A DNA stretch of 64,000 nt from Plutella xylostella (Eukaryota > Arthropoda > Insecta > Lepidoptera > Plutellidae). Within the stretch, counting starts at the first letter, position 1, and the number at the start of each line of letters is the position of its first letter. Where the stretch lies: contig NC_063995.1 of the NCBI RefSeq assembly GCF_932276165.1, positions 3,596,001-3,660,000 on the forward strand, given 5' to 3'. Both the position numbers and the translations under genes were made by a program. Positions 20,944-32,109 of the stretch are shown here, piece by piece. Below the pieces are notes generated by a model. That model saw only the letters and a list, made by a program, of their open reading frames with translations, ran no database searches and was not told where the DNA came from.

Positions 20944-21657
20944 ATGGCCGCTGCTAGCCCCCACGCGCACTCAGCCTCTGCGCCTGACAGGCGTTCAGAG
21001 GGAAGAGCCGGCTCTAGGCGAATATTCCCACCGCAATTCAAACTACAAGTACTGGAAGCTTACCGGCGCGATGCCCAATGTCGCGGAAATCAACGTGCGA
21101 CCGCCAGAAAATTTGGAATCCATCGCCGACAAATCCAAAAGTGGCTTCAGGCTGAACCAGCTCTTCGAGCAGCATTATTACGAAGAGCTCCGCAACCTGC
21201 ACCTTCTCCTCCACCGTATTCTGCCGGATCTCCGGAGAGCGCAAGATTGCCATCACCGCCACCTGCAGTGTCGCTACCGTCGCCCGTGCAGATAACAACG
21301 CCAATGTGTCTTCCTCAAGTGCCTGCTACGCAACCACCACCGCCACCGTGTCTCCCAATAATTGCTGAACCGATCGATTTATCCGTACGAAGGGCATCAC
21401 CTCCACCTCAATCAGCAAATGTGCCCTTAAACTCAACATCAGAGTCGCCACGTAAACCTTTCAAGTTATTCAGACCTTATCTTCTTGAAGATGAAATTGA
21501 GAAACGACCAGCAGTGACATTGGCGATGCCGCTGACTACATCACATGTGTCAGCATTCGTACCTGTACACAGCTACAACACGGGCTGTTCATTGGCAGCC
21601 TGCCCTGCGCCACGCTGGTGTGCCCCGATGCCAGCTTACGGGGCTCCTCTCAGGTGA
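20944..21657 (+). CDS. brk: Brinker, BMP/Dpp pathway transcriptional repressor
   Basis: Brinker represses Dpp (BMP) target genes by binding GGCGYY sites. The frame is intronless. The first in-frame ATG is at 20761 (298 residues), but the one at 20944 (237 residues) is preferred: the first 61 residues are Arg/His-rich, lack family features and look like translated 5' UTR. From Met 20944, residues 24-77 form the Brinker DNA-binding domain: SRRIFPPQFKLQVLEAYR, then GNQRATARKFGIHRRQIQKW. A proline-rich linker follows. PIDLSVR (143-149) is a PxDLS CtBP-binding motif, and KLFRPYLLEDE (174-184) resembles the Groucho-binding FKPY motif of Drosophila Brinker. It is much shorter than the fly protein. 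AATAAA for the poly(A) site lies at 21886-21891. It is the only gene in a desert of nearly 30 kb. Confidence 0.92.
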   Translation: MAAASPHAHSASAPDRRSEGRAGSRRIFPPQFKLQVLEAYRRDAQCRGNQRATARKFGIHRRQIQKWLQAEPALRAALLRRAPQPAPSPPPYSAGSPESARLPSPPPAVSLPSPVQITTPMCLPQVPATQPPPPPCLPIIAEPIDLSVRRASPPPQSANVPLNSTSESPRKPFKLFRPYLLEDEIEKRPAVTLAMPLTTSHVSAFVPVHSYNTGCSLAACPAPRWCAPMPAYGAPLR

Positions 21658-22600
21658 GAGGACGCCCCCGGGGCCCTGCTCCGCTCCCTCTGTGATCTAG
21701 TCGCCGTCGCCCGCCTGGCGCCGCCCGAGGCGTAGTCCTCCCCATCGTGCCTTATTTAACACGCTGCCGTAGTGCATTAAATTCGTCTGAAGACGGATTA
21801 TTTTTGTGTATAATATTAAGATGGTATTTTTTATATGTGAAGTTTATGAAGCGTAAATTTATGAAGATATATTATTATATTACTAAATAAAAGAGTTGTT
21901 TATGTAAACCTTATCTTTTATTGTCTTCCTTATACCGGTATAAAGTAATGTACTTGAGTTTAAAGAGCTAGCAGGTAGCGCCGGCGCCACGCCAACGGCC
22001 TTTTCTACCTGCACATTCTCATATCCCTTCGTATCTTCCGTCTCTCTTTCACCCAACTATTCCACACTAGTTATCATCTTGTTGCTCCTCTAAGCGCACC
22101 CAGCTTTTCTAAGAAACGCATTCTTTGATTTCTTAGCTGTCCGATTTTATAGAACTTAGTTTTTTCTTGAAAAAAAAACGCTCGCTATGTATTGAAATTT
22201 CAGGTTTTGTAAAATATTTATAAATGAAACAGAATTAAATAATATCTATTATAAATAAATAAAAAAATAAATACCGGTATTTCAATTATTAAAACCGGTA
22301 TTTTAAGTTATATTTTTTATGATTGTAAATGCTCTAATAGAATAGAACCATTATATTCAAAAGGGTATGAACCTCCTTATACTAAATCCCTAATAATATA
22401 TTTTAATGTGTAACCACGTGGTCAAACTTTTCACGAGGAAAAGAAACCATTATATCCGAAAGGGTATTCAGAAACACTTAATACTAAAAACATATATTTT
22501 AATACTTAATGAGTTTTGGTTTTGTTATGACTGTTATGTTGACTTACCTACATACTCATATGTGTTAGGGGTAATTGCCAATGTATAGGCAGAAGGCGAG
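21658..22600 (+). other. brinker 3' UTR and downstream flank
   Basis: The stop codon is followed by a GC-rich stretch to about 21735, then AT-rich DNA with AATAAA at 21886-21891. Beyond this is unclassified AT-rich sequence with two similar words, GAACCATTATATTCAAAAGG and GAAACCATTATATCCGAAAG, at about 22345 and 22441. Confidence 0.5.
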
Positions 22601-22601
22601 G

Positions 22602-22617
22602 GGCGTCAAGCAGTCTG
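22602..22617 (+). promoter_or_regulatory. Exact BMP silencer element match, downstream of brinker
   Basis: Reads GGCGTC-AAGCA-GTCTG. It is about 0.95 kb past the brinker stop codon, at the start of a GC-rich patch (about 22590-22700). A second GTCTG at 22637-22641 is preceded at the same spacing by GATGCC, which misses the consensus by one base. Confidence 0.6.
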
Positions 22618-22796
22618 CGGCCATGCGATGCCTGTGTGTCTGGCGCGCGGGCCCGTGTCGCCAGCGCCGGACTGCCACCATGTGCCCGCTTCACCTCACG
22701 ACGTATTCATAATCAGACTGCTACACATGTTTAATATTACCCAAATTAGGTCTGCAAGTTACTAATAAATTGTAATTTAAAAAAAAAACCTATAGG

Positions 22797-22880
22797 TACG
22801 GTCAGGTGCAGAGAAACCTGACCCCCTCCCATAGTATCAATGCTTCTGAGAGGGGTCAGGTTTTTCTGCACCTTACTGTA
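22797..22880. mobile_element. Hairpin MITE, TA-flanked
   Basis: TACGGTCAGGTGCAGAGAAA then CCTGACCCCCTC pairs with GAGAGGGGTCAGG followed by TTTTTCTGCACCTTACTGTA. The arms cover almost the whole element and TA stands at both ends, as in mariner-type MITEs. It is related to 19472-19543. Confidence 0.75.
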
Positions 22881-23929
22881 CCAATGAATAGTTACCTTGT
22901 TAAAGTGGAAGAATAATAAAGTACCTCAGCGGTTACATAACCGGAATTACCCGATATGATATCTAAGTCAGAAAGTACTTATAGGTACTTAATTAAGAGT
23001 TAACCACAAAAGAATATTAAGTTTAAGCATTAAGTTATATTCTGGTTATATTATAATGTGAGTAAGTAAACAGTACTAAAAGTAAGTAGGCTACCATTAT
23101 GACTATTTTAGACAATATCTTTCTAAAAGATACAAAGTTACTAGTTACTACCGGAAACGGTCGAAACCTGATCGAAAAACCTTTAAATAATTATCTAGAT
23201 ACTCGTATAGTAATCCCTTACTAATGTAAACAACAACAATAAGTAAGTATAAGTACCATGCTCAGATACCATAGTAGTTATATGCTACGTGGGTGGGTCA
23301 GCGGACCGTGGTCTAACTTATAAGCACAGTAGATAATGGACCATAAAGCACATAGTTATGCAGTTGTCTCATCACATCACAGCAGACAGCCTGACGCTTG
23401 CAGTTATCATAGTGAAAAGGATTTTCTTGGCACTGGATACGGAATAGGTCTTACTGTTATGTTCGGGGTAATTTAATTCAAAAGGAAACCATACATATAA
23501 CTTCTTTAATGCTTCCTAGCTAGTACTTTACAATGGGTTAATGCAATATACTTACCTATACACAAAGTTTGGGTGACCAATTTTAAGCGCATTGTAGATG
23601 TCTACCTGTCTGTAAAAAACGGCTCTCTTTGTCTATGTCTTTCTGGAAGACAGTTTGTTTTTCTGAGACAAACAATTTGTAATAAGCTGCGGTGCCTTTG
23701 TCCGCTTCTTCCGAAAGATTCCCTGCCTTAGATCTCGGCATAGTCGGCGTGTTTGTTCGGGTTGCGTTAGCTCTGTGGTAACGCATTTTGAATACCTATC
23801 TGAAATAAAGTTTTTATCAAAGATATAAGTATTACTCACACATTTACTTAGTCTTGGTCTTCAACCATAATGTTAATGGCCAGGGTACACATATTATCAA
23901 TCCCATAGAAGAATAAATCTTTATTGACT

Positions 23930-24125
23930 TTATGATCCAAAGTGCTTTCAGGAGATTTCTCCATCTGTCTCGATCTTGGGCAGCGGCTGCAAGATCTTCC
24001 CATTCCATCCTCATAATTTTATCATCATGCTCCACAGTACGACGCCAGATTGTTTTAGGGCGGTCCCTTTTACGTATTTCAAGTTTCTTCAGGTCTTCTA
24101 AGGGCAACCTAGCCACCTCCATTTT
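23930..24125 (-). pseudogene. LINE ORF2 C-terminal fragment
   Basis: The minus-strand frame reads KKLEIRKRDRPKTIWRRTVE and later WEDLAAAAQDRDRWRNLLKA. This is the Arg/Trp-rich C-terminal signature (R-P-x-T-x-W-R-R-T-V-E ... A-x-D-R-x-R-W-R) found at the end of many insect LINE ORF2 proteins. Only this tail is present. Confidence 0.65.
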
Positions 24126-24394
24126 ATTATGTGGATTTCTTGGTCGGTAGTTCGGCGTTCTAAATGGTTCGTGAACAGTAAATTCGCAAGCTTCGCTTTA
24201 AGCCATAGGGTATTAGCTGGATTAAAAAGCCGATAAGTAATATAGTTACACAATTTATAGTTTATAGTTATAGTTACACACTTACTTAGTTACGATTTTC
24301 CAGATCTCTACATAAATCTAATAAAAAGTAGTCAGCCAGGATATACTTAATCTTTACTTTTATAAAAAACCGATAAGTAACAGGTACTTACTTA

Positions 24395-24541
24395 CCCCCT
24401 TATTCATAAAAAAGTTACTGGACGGATTAACTATTGAACTGTTTTGTCACTCTCTGTCAAAGAACAAATTGTTCTCTGTTAGAGAGGGACAGAACAGTTC
24501 AATAGTTAATCCGTCCAGTAACTTTTTTATGAATAAGGGGG
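24395..24541. mobile_element. Near-perfect palindromic MITE flanked by TTA
   Basis: CCCCCTTATTCATAAAAAAG runs inward to meet its reverse complement. The two arms of about 65 bp match almost base for base. TTA flanks both sides (24392-24394 and 24542-24544), a TWA-type 3-bp duplication as in PIF/Harbinger. Partial relatives occur at about 39972-40060 and 47760-47840. Confidence 0.85.
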
Positions 24542-25042
24542 TTAGTTATTATTTCCAACATTTCTACATTTAAGTAAGTCATTCATTACTTAAGTAAGTA
24601 CTTATTTAACTAGTTTTAAAAAAACTTTAACTTTTTTTAAATATAGGTACTCACGGATTATACTGTTTGAAAAAAACTTGAACTTTTTTAAAATATAAGA
24701 TAAGATAAATTAATTAAAATTAATTATTTCAATATTTAGGTTATCATTACCGATTCAGCTACCTACCGTAACGAAAATAAAACCGTAACGAAAATGTCGA
24801 GAAATATTCTTTTTTCTCAGTTCTAACTTCCTTTAATTATTTTACTTCTTACTTATGTCATAATCATGGAATAATAGTATAAAAATAGCATGATACAAAT
24901 GATTAATCACAAAGTATTAACTATATATGTAATCAAGTACCGACTTATCCTAATAATAAAATAACCATTAATTAGAATAGAATAGATCAACCTTTGGGCC
25001 CAGGGAGCTGCAGCTAAATAAATCAGCACAAATTCATTCTGT

Positions 25043-26061
25043 GGGTGAAATCGCCAAAATTTGTACATAACAAAAACGTAACAAAAGGGAAACGTTACAA
25101 AAATGTTACAAAAAGGAACTATACGGACTCGATCACACTGCTATGAATAAATTAAACAATTTTTATTTAATCAGCACTACGGCGTAGCGAAAAGGATGGT
25201 TATGATTTTGACCGGTACGTATTTAATAATTAAAACACGAACTACTTTCGTAATTTTTGAACAAAAATATTTAAAAAATATGTATATCTATGAGGTTTTT
25301 TTTTATTAATTGAATTATTAATTATTTTGGTATTAGGTATCACTAGATAGGATAATTGAAATTAAACTTCTGTACAACTAATATGTTTTTGTAATTTATT
25401 AGTTTAAAAAATGTCATCACATTCTTGTCAGTCTGAATGTGCCCTTAGCTTTCCTTTTTGTAACGTTACAAAGAAAATTGTAACAAAATGGAACAAAAAT
25501 TCTTACGTTCATAAGCTAAAAATATTTTAACACACGTGGATTTAGTTTTCCGAAAATTTGACTAACTGCATAGTAAACAGACTGAAATTATGATTTTACG
25601 TGCAGGAATTACTTTGTAAATACTTTTCTTTAACTTAATTTGTCGGTTGTTACAAAGAGGAACACTGAAAAGTCTTTTTTCTTCCGAGTTCACTATAACT
25701 TCGATAACGACTACAAACAAAATGGCGGAGACGCGACACTAACGCCACTTCTAAAAAAACTTTTGCTCGTGGTGATGCCAGTAAAATAATGTAGATTTAA
25801 TACTATTTTATACAAAAAAATACTGTTACAAAGAGCATAACAAAGAAATATGATATTTTTATTAAGATTTAAATTTATGTAAATTTCAATAACCACTGTA
25901 CAAAATATGATAAAATACAAATAATTTAATACGTTACTTATTCTACTAATATGATTTACCAAAATTTTCTATGTGAAGTTGTTATATTTTTCACATTTAG
26001 TAGGTTTTAGTGCAACCAAGAGAAATGGACAAAAAATGTACAAATTTTGGCGATTTCACCC
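25043..26061. mobile_element. Non-autonomous TIR transposon with internal GTTACAAA repeats
   Basis: The 25-bp termini GGGTGAAATCGCCAAAATTTGTACA are perfectly inverted at 26037-26061. CTGT is found directly outside both ends (25039-25042 and 26062-26065), a possible 4-bp target duplication. The 1,019-bp interior is AT-rich. It repeats G(T)TACAAA/GTAACAAA next to GGAAC or GGAA at about 25075-25120, 25460-25495, 25648 and 25826. No transposase frame is present. Confidence 0.82.
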
Positions 26062-27900
26062 CTGTAACACATTAAAATAGCATCAAGTCACAAGACAGAC
26101 GCGATGGCGGCGGGCGACGGCGGCGGTGGCGGCGACCGCCGGCCGTGGCGCGACGGCTCTTGCGCCCGTGTATGCGTTCAAATATCAACGGACGGAAAAT
26201 CTATGTCGTGTTCATTTTGACACGATTTGCTTACCACGAGTACCTAACAATTTAAACATCAATCTAGCGAGTTGCGGGTGACATCTGTCAGCTAAGAAAA
26301 TTATTCAACAATTCGTAGGTTAATCTCACGCGAGCGCAGCCCAAAGCCCAAGTCATGTCATGATGGTCGCATGCTTGGCGCCGACACTGCGTGTTATTTC
26401 CGACATCATTACTCACGACAGCTAAGACTAATTTTACTTTATTGTAGCCCCAGAACGTATAGTTGGCAGCTCATATTTAACATGGTTGTCCCGTGGAAAT
26501 GAATTTTCCATCCGATATTTCCCTATCTCGTGGATAACGGGAACATAATTGCAGGAACATACATTCCATGGTAAATGTTCAGGTTCTAGAGATCCGGAGG
26601 AACATTGCTTGTTATTTTATTAATTGATAATGCGCCTGAGAGCTGCTATCGCGTGTGCGGGAACTTCACAGAGGTGGCGGGAGATAAGGCTCGTCATCAT
26701 GTGCCCCCTGACTCCGCTGATAGTAGGTCGGCCACACTGCGCCATCATTATTATACTACTTCATATAATATTAATGTATTTCTAATTAAAGTACTTACCT
26801 AAGTATCTGAATTCTGTATTTCACACAGTATTTTTTTGGACTCTAAATATTTGCAAGGGTGAAGGGTGACATAAGGCTGAGATTACCCCTCTAAAATCCT
26901 ACAGCAGTCCGTAAAAACTCTTTTACTTATTTTGCTAGATCATCGGATTCTAAGAAGTTAGCCTCATTAACCTTGATGATTTGCTCACCTTCGTAACAGC
27001 GGGGTCAATGGCGATCTTTTTACAAGTTTCAGGCCTGTCAGTAGAAGGTGACGTAAATAGTATGCGTGCCAATTTACAATTTCAGCGACCAATCGGCGGT
27101 CCAACGGATGACATAGCTTTCCTACTTGATCATCGACTATTGTTACCCGTCCACCTGAATAATTCGTGCCAAATTGCGTGTAAAAATAACCAAGTAGCCT
27201 TTCTATAATCTAAGAACTTATTTTATTCTCCCCTTTATTTTACACGCCTTCAAAAGATGTAGAAGATCTCCATGTTTCACTGAAAATACAGGCCACCGCA
27301 TCGACAAAGCTAAACAGTCATAAATATCAGTGGCGCAACTGGGATAATCCGGAATGTGAGCTAAGCCCTGATAAGCTACTAGATACCAACGACAACGACC
27401 TACCTACCTGGTGTGTTGACTTTTCTTACATGTTTAATCCCGTGCTAATGACAGGATAGGCCACCGCACACTCCCGGGTACGTCACTAGAGCCTCAACCT
27501 TCTTTTGTTATCCCCTATTGTATGCTCGGACATGATAATGATAATACTTTGTATATGTAGGTATAGTTATAGGCAATATTTACTCTTGTGTTATAAATTA
27601 TATAGCAATATTCTTATCAATATACCTACCTACTAGCGGATCTGCGACACACAAACAAAACAACACGACCTACTTAATCAAACAAAGAATGAGTCAAACG
27701 CAGTCATGGCTGAAATATGCAATGCACATTACAAACCTTGCCATTTTAATATTTTATTAATCACAAGTTTGTCTTTATTAAGTACCTAAGTATATAAATA
27801 ATGTCTTATTCAATATCTTTAGGTTTTTTTTAGATAAGTAACTTATGTATAAGTACTTAAACAAAAATTAGCACTTTGAAGCTTACACAGCCACACCATC
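26062..27900. other. Gene desert downstream of brinker, with candidate regulatory blocks
   Basis: A GC-rich patch at about 26098-26165 holds a relaxed silencer match (26096-26111). The stretch 26940-27205 is compositionally balanced, lacks the TAAGTACC background and has no coding signal, so it may be a conserved regulatory element. The ORFs across these blocks show no domains. Confidence 0.35.
26096..26111 (-). promoter_or_regulatory. Relaxed BMP silencer element match
   Basis: The minus strand reads GCCGCC-ATCGC-GTCTG, fitting GNCGNC-N5-GTCTG but not the strict purine position. It lies about 4.4 kb downstream of brinker. Confidence 0.35.
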
Positions 27901-27929
27901 GAATCAGCGGGTAAAAAAATATTCATCCC

Positions 27930-28150
27930 CTCTTTACTTGTATGGGAAGGGAGGTACCGAACCCAATTTTTTTTTTAATATTAATTATTTTACTACTTTG
28001 TCGGGGCCTTACATTTGTATATCTATGCGAAATATCAGCTTGATATTAACCCGTTTCTTAGAAAAAAGGTGGTGACAGACAGACGGACGGCCAACAAAGT
28101 GATCCTATATGGGTTCCTTTTTCTCTATGAGGTACGGAACCCTAAAAATG
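27930..28150. repeat. Dispersed repeat, copy 1
   Basis: It contains ATCTATGCGAAATATCAGCT, a GACAGACAGACGGACGG stretch, ACAAAGTGATCCTATA and ends GGTACGGAACCCTAAAA. A second copy lies at about 46135-46330. No terminal inverted repeat is obvious, so the class is unassigned. Confidence 0.6.
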
Positions 28151-28639
28151 GATCTTGTAACTGTTATTTCCCTCCAGCATGATTTTTTTAAATCTGTTGT
28201 TTCTTGTTAATCCTCAGATTCCTCAGTTGGTAGGACCAAGATATTGAGATTTTGGATCCATAACTTAAGTAAGTATGTGTAAGATGTGTAGGTACCTATT
28301 TAAAGATAAAGATTTTTAACGATACCCCACGCGATGCGTTAAGTCACTTTAAGTCGTTCTTTTTTCGAATTAACTTTTTCGCTGTATGGGAGGGGGTGCT
28401 GGTGACATTAAGTAAGAAGTATTTTTTTTATCTAAGGCATACTGTAAGTAACTTTTTTTATTAAATAGGTACGTAATAAGTACTTAAATGAAATTCAATC
28501 TCAATGATGATGATGTTTATTATCACTTACAAGGGCTTCATTTTCATACCATTTACTTTTGGTTCAGAGCTATAACCATTTTAAGCTACACTCTCCATCA
28601 AGCCGAGAGGCAGGTACCTGTTTTGAGAATCGGGTGCGC

Positions 28640-28865
28640 CAACGCCAAGTAATTTAGTGCGGGTGGAGGCGTGAGGCGCGGGGGGGCGGGGCCGAGGGGC
28701 TCCAGCGACAAGTTGTCTGGCGGGGCCGCCGGCGCCCGGCTCGGCCTCCTGCCTGTCTCACCGGATTATAAAATATACGCTGACGCCGCCATCGACCGAA
28801 CCCCCCGCCCGCCGCGCCTGCCTCTCCCCGCGGCTCGCTCGCTGCCCGCGCGCATTGACTTCCAC
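28640..28865. promoter_or_regulatory. Strongly GC-rich CpG block with TATAAAA-like core
   Basis: This is the most GC-rich block of the desert, with long runs such as GGGGGGGCGGGGCC. In its middle is GGATTATAAAATATACGC. It could be an enhancer or an unannotated (non-coding RNA) promoter. A near-match silencer site AGCGAC-AAGTT-GTCTG lies at 28704-28719. No real ORF is supported. Confidence 0.35.
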
Positions 28866-29004
28866 TGTTCTTGGAAAACGATACCACATTAGATACCGAT
28901 ATCAACGCTTGACTTCACAGCACACCATTTCACATTTTAAATATTACATCGCAACGCAACGCAACATTCAAACAAAACTATTTCATGTTATTGCAATCAT
29001 GGAT

Positions 29005-29020
29005 GTCGCCTAGCTGTCTG
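29005..29020 (+). promoter_or_regulatory. Relaxed BMP silencer element match
   Basis: Reads GTCGCC-TAGCT-GTCTG. It fits GNCGNC-N5-GTCTG, with T at the strict purine position. It lies about 7.3 kb downstream of brinker. Confidence 0.3.
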
Positions 29021-31411
29021 GCGGAATTATCGCTTTATGTAACAGTTCAGAGTTAGTGTAATCTGCTCTTGTTGAATCAAACGAGTTACAAAACTCTACA
29101 AAAACACGTGCGGTGATTAGTAATAGGCATATGCATAGTTGCTTCGCGGAAATGCCTTATTAGACGACTCTACATAGGTAACCTACCATATGAGGAAAAT
29201 ATTTTATTGTTAACATGCTGGTATTCATTACTGGAATAACTTAGGATGTAAGTATCTCCTATTCCTATAGTGGGTCGAGGAATCTACAGGGTGTTGCACA
29301 ATTGGTATATTAGGCCGAAAAGGGTCCACACAACTCGTTCGGCTTGATATACCCTTTTTGCAACACACTGTATAAGTACTTATTTATAATTTTTATTTTG
29401 TAGTTTTTAGTTTTGTACGTATTTTCCTGGCCTTATACGAGGCACGAAAATAACAGCACTGAAATCAACACAGTTGCATCGGAGCCGAGTCGACTCAAAT
29501 AGTATCTACTGAACCAACACTCAGTCAGCGTGTGTATGCGTGGCTCTGGCTCTGATATTATCTAACGTAAACGGAAATATGAATAATATAGGGACATCAC
29601 TATGTGCATGAGTCGATTCCTAACCTAAATATCATTAAATAATATGACTGTACTTATATAATATATTTCAGATATACTACGTACTTATAACCTAGACACG
29701 CATTATAAACTGTGGTTTTATTTAGTGCGATTCACAAGAGTGATGTCATGCGCCGACGTTTGATTATATTTATTGAATAAGTATATCATCTAAGAGATAC
29801 ACAAAATAAATGAAAACTATCCTCATGTCTTAACTAAGACCTACCTACGTAAGTAATACGGCTGCAGTGTGCAGTAGCCTTTCTTCATTCCTGGTTGCCG
29901 GTGTGCGTGGCGTGTATAATTTATCGATGGGCAGCGCCACTGGCCGCGGTGCGTGTAGCACTTTATATGGAGACTTGTTCAATTCTCTGAAGGCATGACC
30001 AACTGGACTAGGTTTCTCCTGAATGACTAATGGCTAATGGATATAAACTTATTAGGCACCAGTTTCATCAGCGCGCCTACACTTTCAAATAACATAGTAA
30101 GCTGGTATTTTCTTTGTTTGGCCGTTGCTTAATTCTATAACATTTATGGCGTTTTATGTAAGTATTCAAGTGCTCAAGGAAATTTTAACTCTTTGAGTTA
30201 CTATAATTAGTTAATTTAGCACATACCGATAAAATATAGATATACTTACCTCATAACGTACCGGTATAGGTATCGATACCGCTAAAATAACGGTACCGTA
30301 ATGTGTATTGAGCCAAAGATAAATATGTGAGTTGTTTCGATAACTTTCGGTTTGCAGTTTTGGTATTTAAATTTAAGCAAGTAGTTACGTACTTAAATAA
30401 TAGCAAAATATTTTAATACAATCTAATGTCTAGGCATTGCATCAAATTTAATATGAAAAGCACAAACTGCGGCAAACCTTTGAACTGGCAATACTTACAG
30501 TTATTATACTTAACTATCAAGGTTGATAAATTATAATAAACATAGGCTGTCAGTCAATCAATCTATAGCAATCTATACTTAAGTATAAGTAGGTAAGTAT
30601 ACGAAATAATGGCCAGGCAAGTAATACAGCGCACACTAGCGGTGGGTGGGTGGTGGCTTGTGCAACTGCAGTGAAAGTGGCTCGGTATGCAGGCGCCAGC
30701 GCCAGGCGACGCGCCCGCGCCGGCCACAAGCCCCGGCTGGCTTCACGAGCTGATGAGACTACAGCCAAGTGTTGCCCGGACAGGAACTTTTGTTGAACAG
30801 GTTGCCTACTTCCTCTTTAAATGCTTTTTGGTTTTACCCAGAAGTAACCGGCAAAAAACACAGATGTTTTTTACTCTAGTACGATCTCGACACAAATTAT
30901 AGAACATACTTAGTTATTTCATTTATATGTAGATAAAGGTACTAGACAACAAGCAGTATCTAACAATTAAACAAATACGTAGCATAATACTTATCGCATA
31001 CTTACTAATTATGCATAAAATATATGTACTTACGTAAGTAAGTACAAGTACGCGTAAAGTTAAACTATTGTATCTCTTACCTATGTCTTTATCGTTAACT
31101 AATTTCAACGACTTGTTGTATTTACCAACATAATTTTACCTCATTATTATAAACTGAGTCACCTTCAGGCCCACGAACGTGGCGACCTAATAAGTTGAAG
31201 GTTCTCGAAGGTTCGCCGGCTGCACGAGAATGGCTGCCCAGCTGTCTGCCTGATTAAGGGCGCTGCGTCAGGCGTGCCGCGGTGATCCCGACTGCACACT
31301 GAACAAGCCCGCACGCACTCGAGCGAGGAAGGCCGGGTAACTATTCCAACTATTCAAAGTAATATCGCTGTTTGCATCGAAGATTCTTTTATCCGCTGTA
31401 ATATTATTAAG
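29021..31411. other. Gene desert, right part
   Basis: AT-rich DNA with small GC-rich patches at about 29870-29960, 30645-30770 and 31165-31340. No exon or RNA gene could be supported. Confidence 0.4.
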
Positions 31412-32109
31412 TAGGGTAAATCGTGGTATAACTGGCATGTGTCAGTAACTGGCACTTTGACTATAAAAATAAATATATTAAGCTTTTGGATATAGTAAGA
31501 CCATTTTTGATGTGTTTACAGCAATCTCCAATTACTCATTGATATTATAGTTTAATTTTACGCCGCTAGGTGGGTATTTTCCGGCGCTGGAAATTATCTC
31601 AGTCAAAGCGGCGAAGATCGCCAAAAAAATGCACGTGCGTTAAGTTTTTCTTAAGGAGACACCAAAATTTGTATGGCCTGTTTTCGCGAAAATAAATAAG
31701 TTTTGATAGTGTGACAATAACAAGGAAGTAGGGGAAGGTCTAAATAATATCATAATAGCCCGATTCACTGTGATTTTAGTTGCTTTTGAGTTATATTTGA
31801 GGGTGCTAGTTACTGAAATGTAATTTATATCTTCACTTAGTAACTGGCACCCCCCTGCCAGTTACTAATATTTTGGGTTTTGTGATTTTAAGCTATTTTA
31901 TACCTTCTATCGACAGAAAATACGATTTAAAGTGCACTGTAAAAACCCCCAGTGTCTAGGCAGCTTTGTTTCAATAACTGGCACGGGGCTGCCAGTTACT
32001 AATCTGCATACATTTTTTTTACGCACCAATAACTGGCACTTACTGGTGCGGTAAACATTTCTTTCATGTTTCTTTTCAGAAAAATTACTAAAATCAAGGC
32101 AATCTACTT

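Noticed and set aside
20805..21304. Minus-strand and alternate-frame ORFs across brinker
   Set aside because: Shadow frames of the Brinker coding sequence.
28654..28905. ORFs in the CpG-rich block
   Set aside because: Composition-driven frames on both strands; no domain and no splice context.
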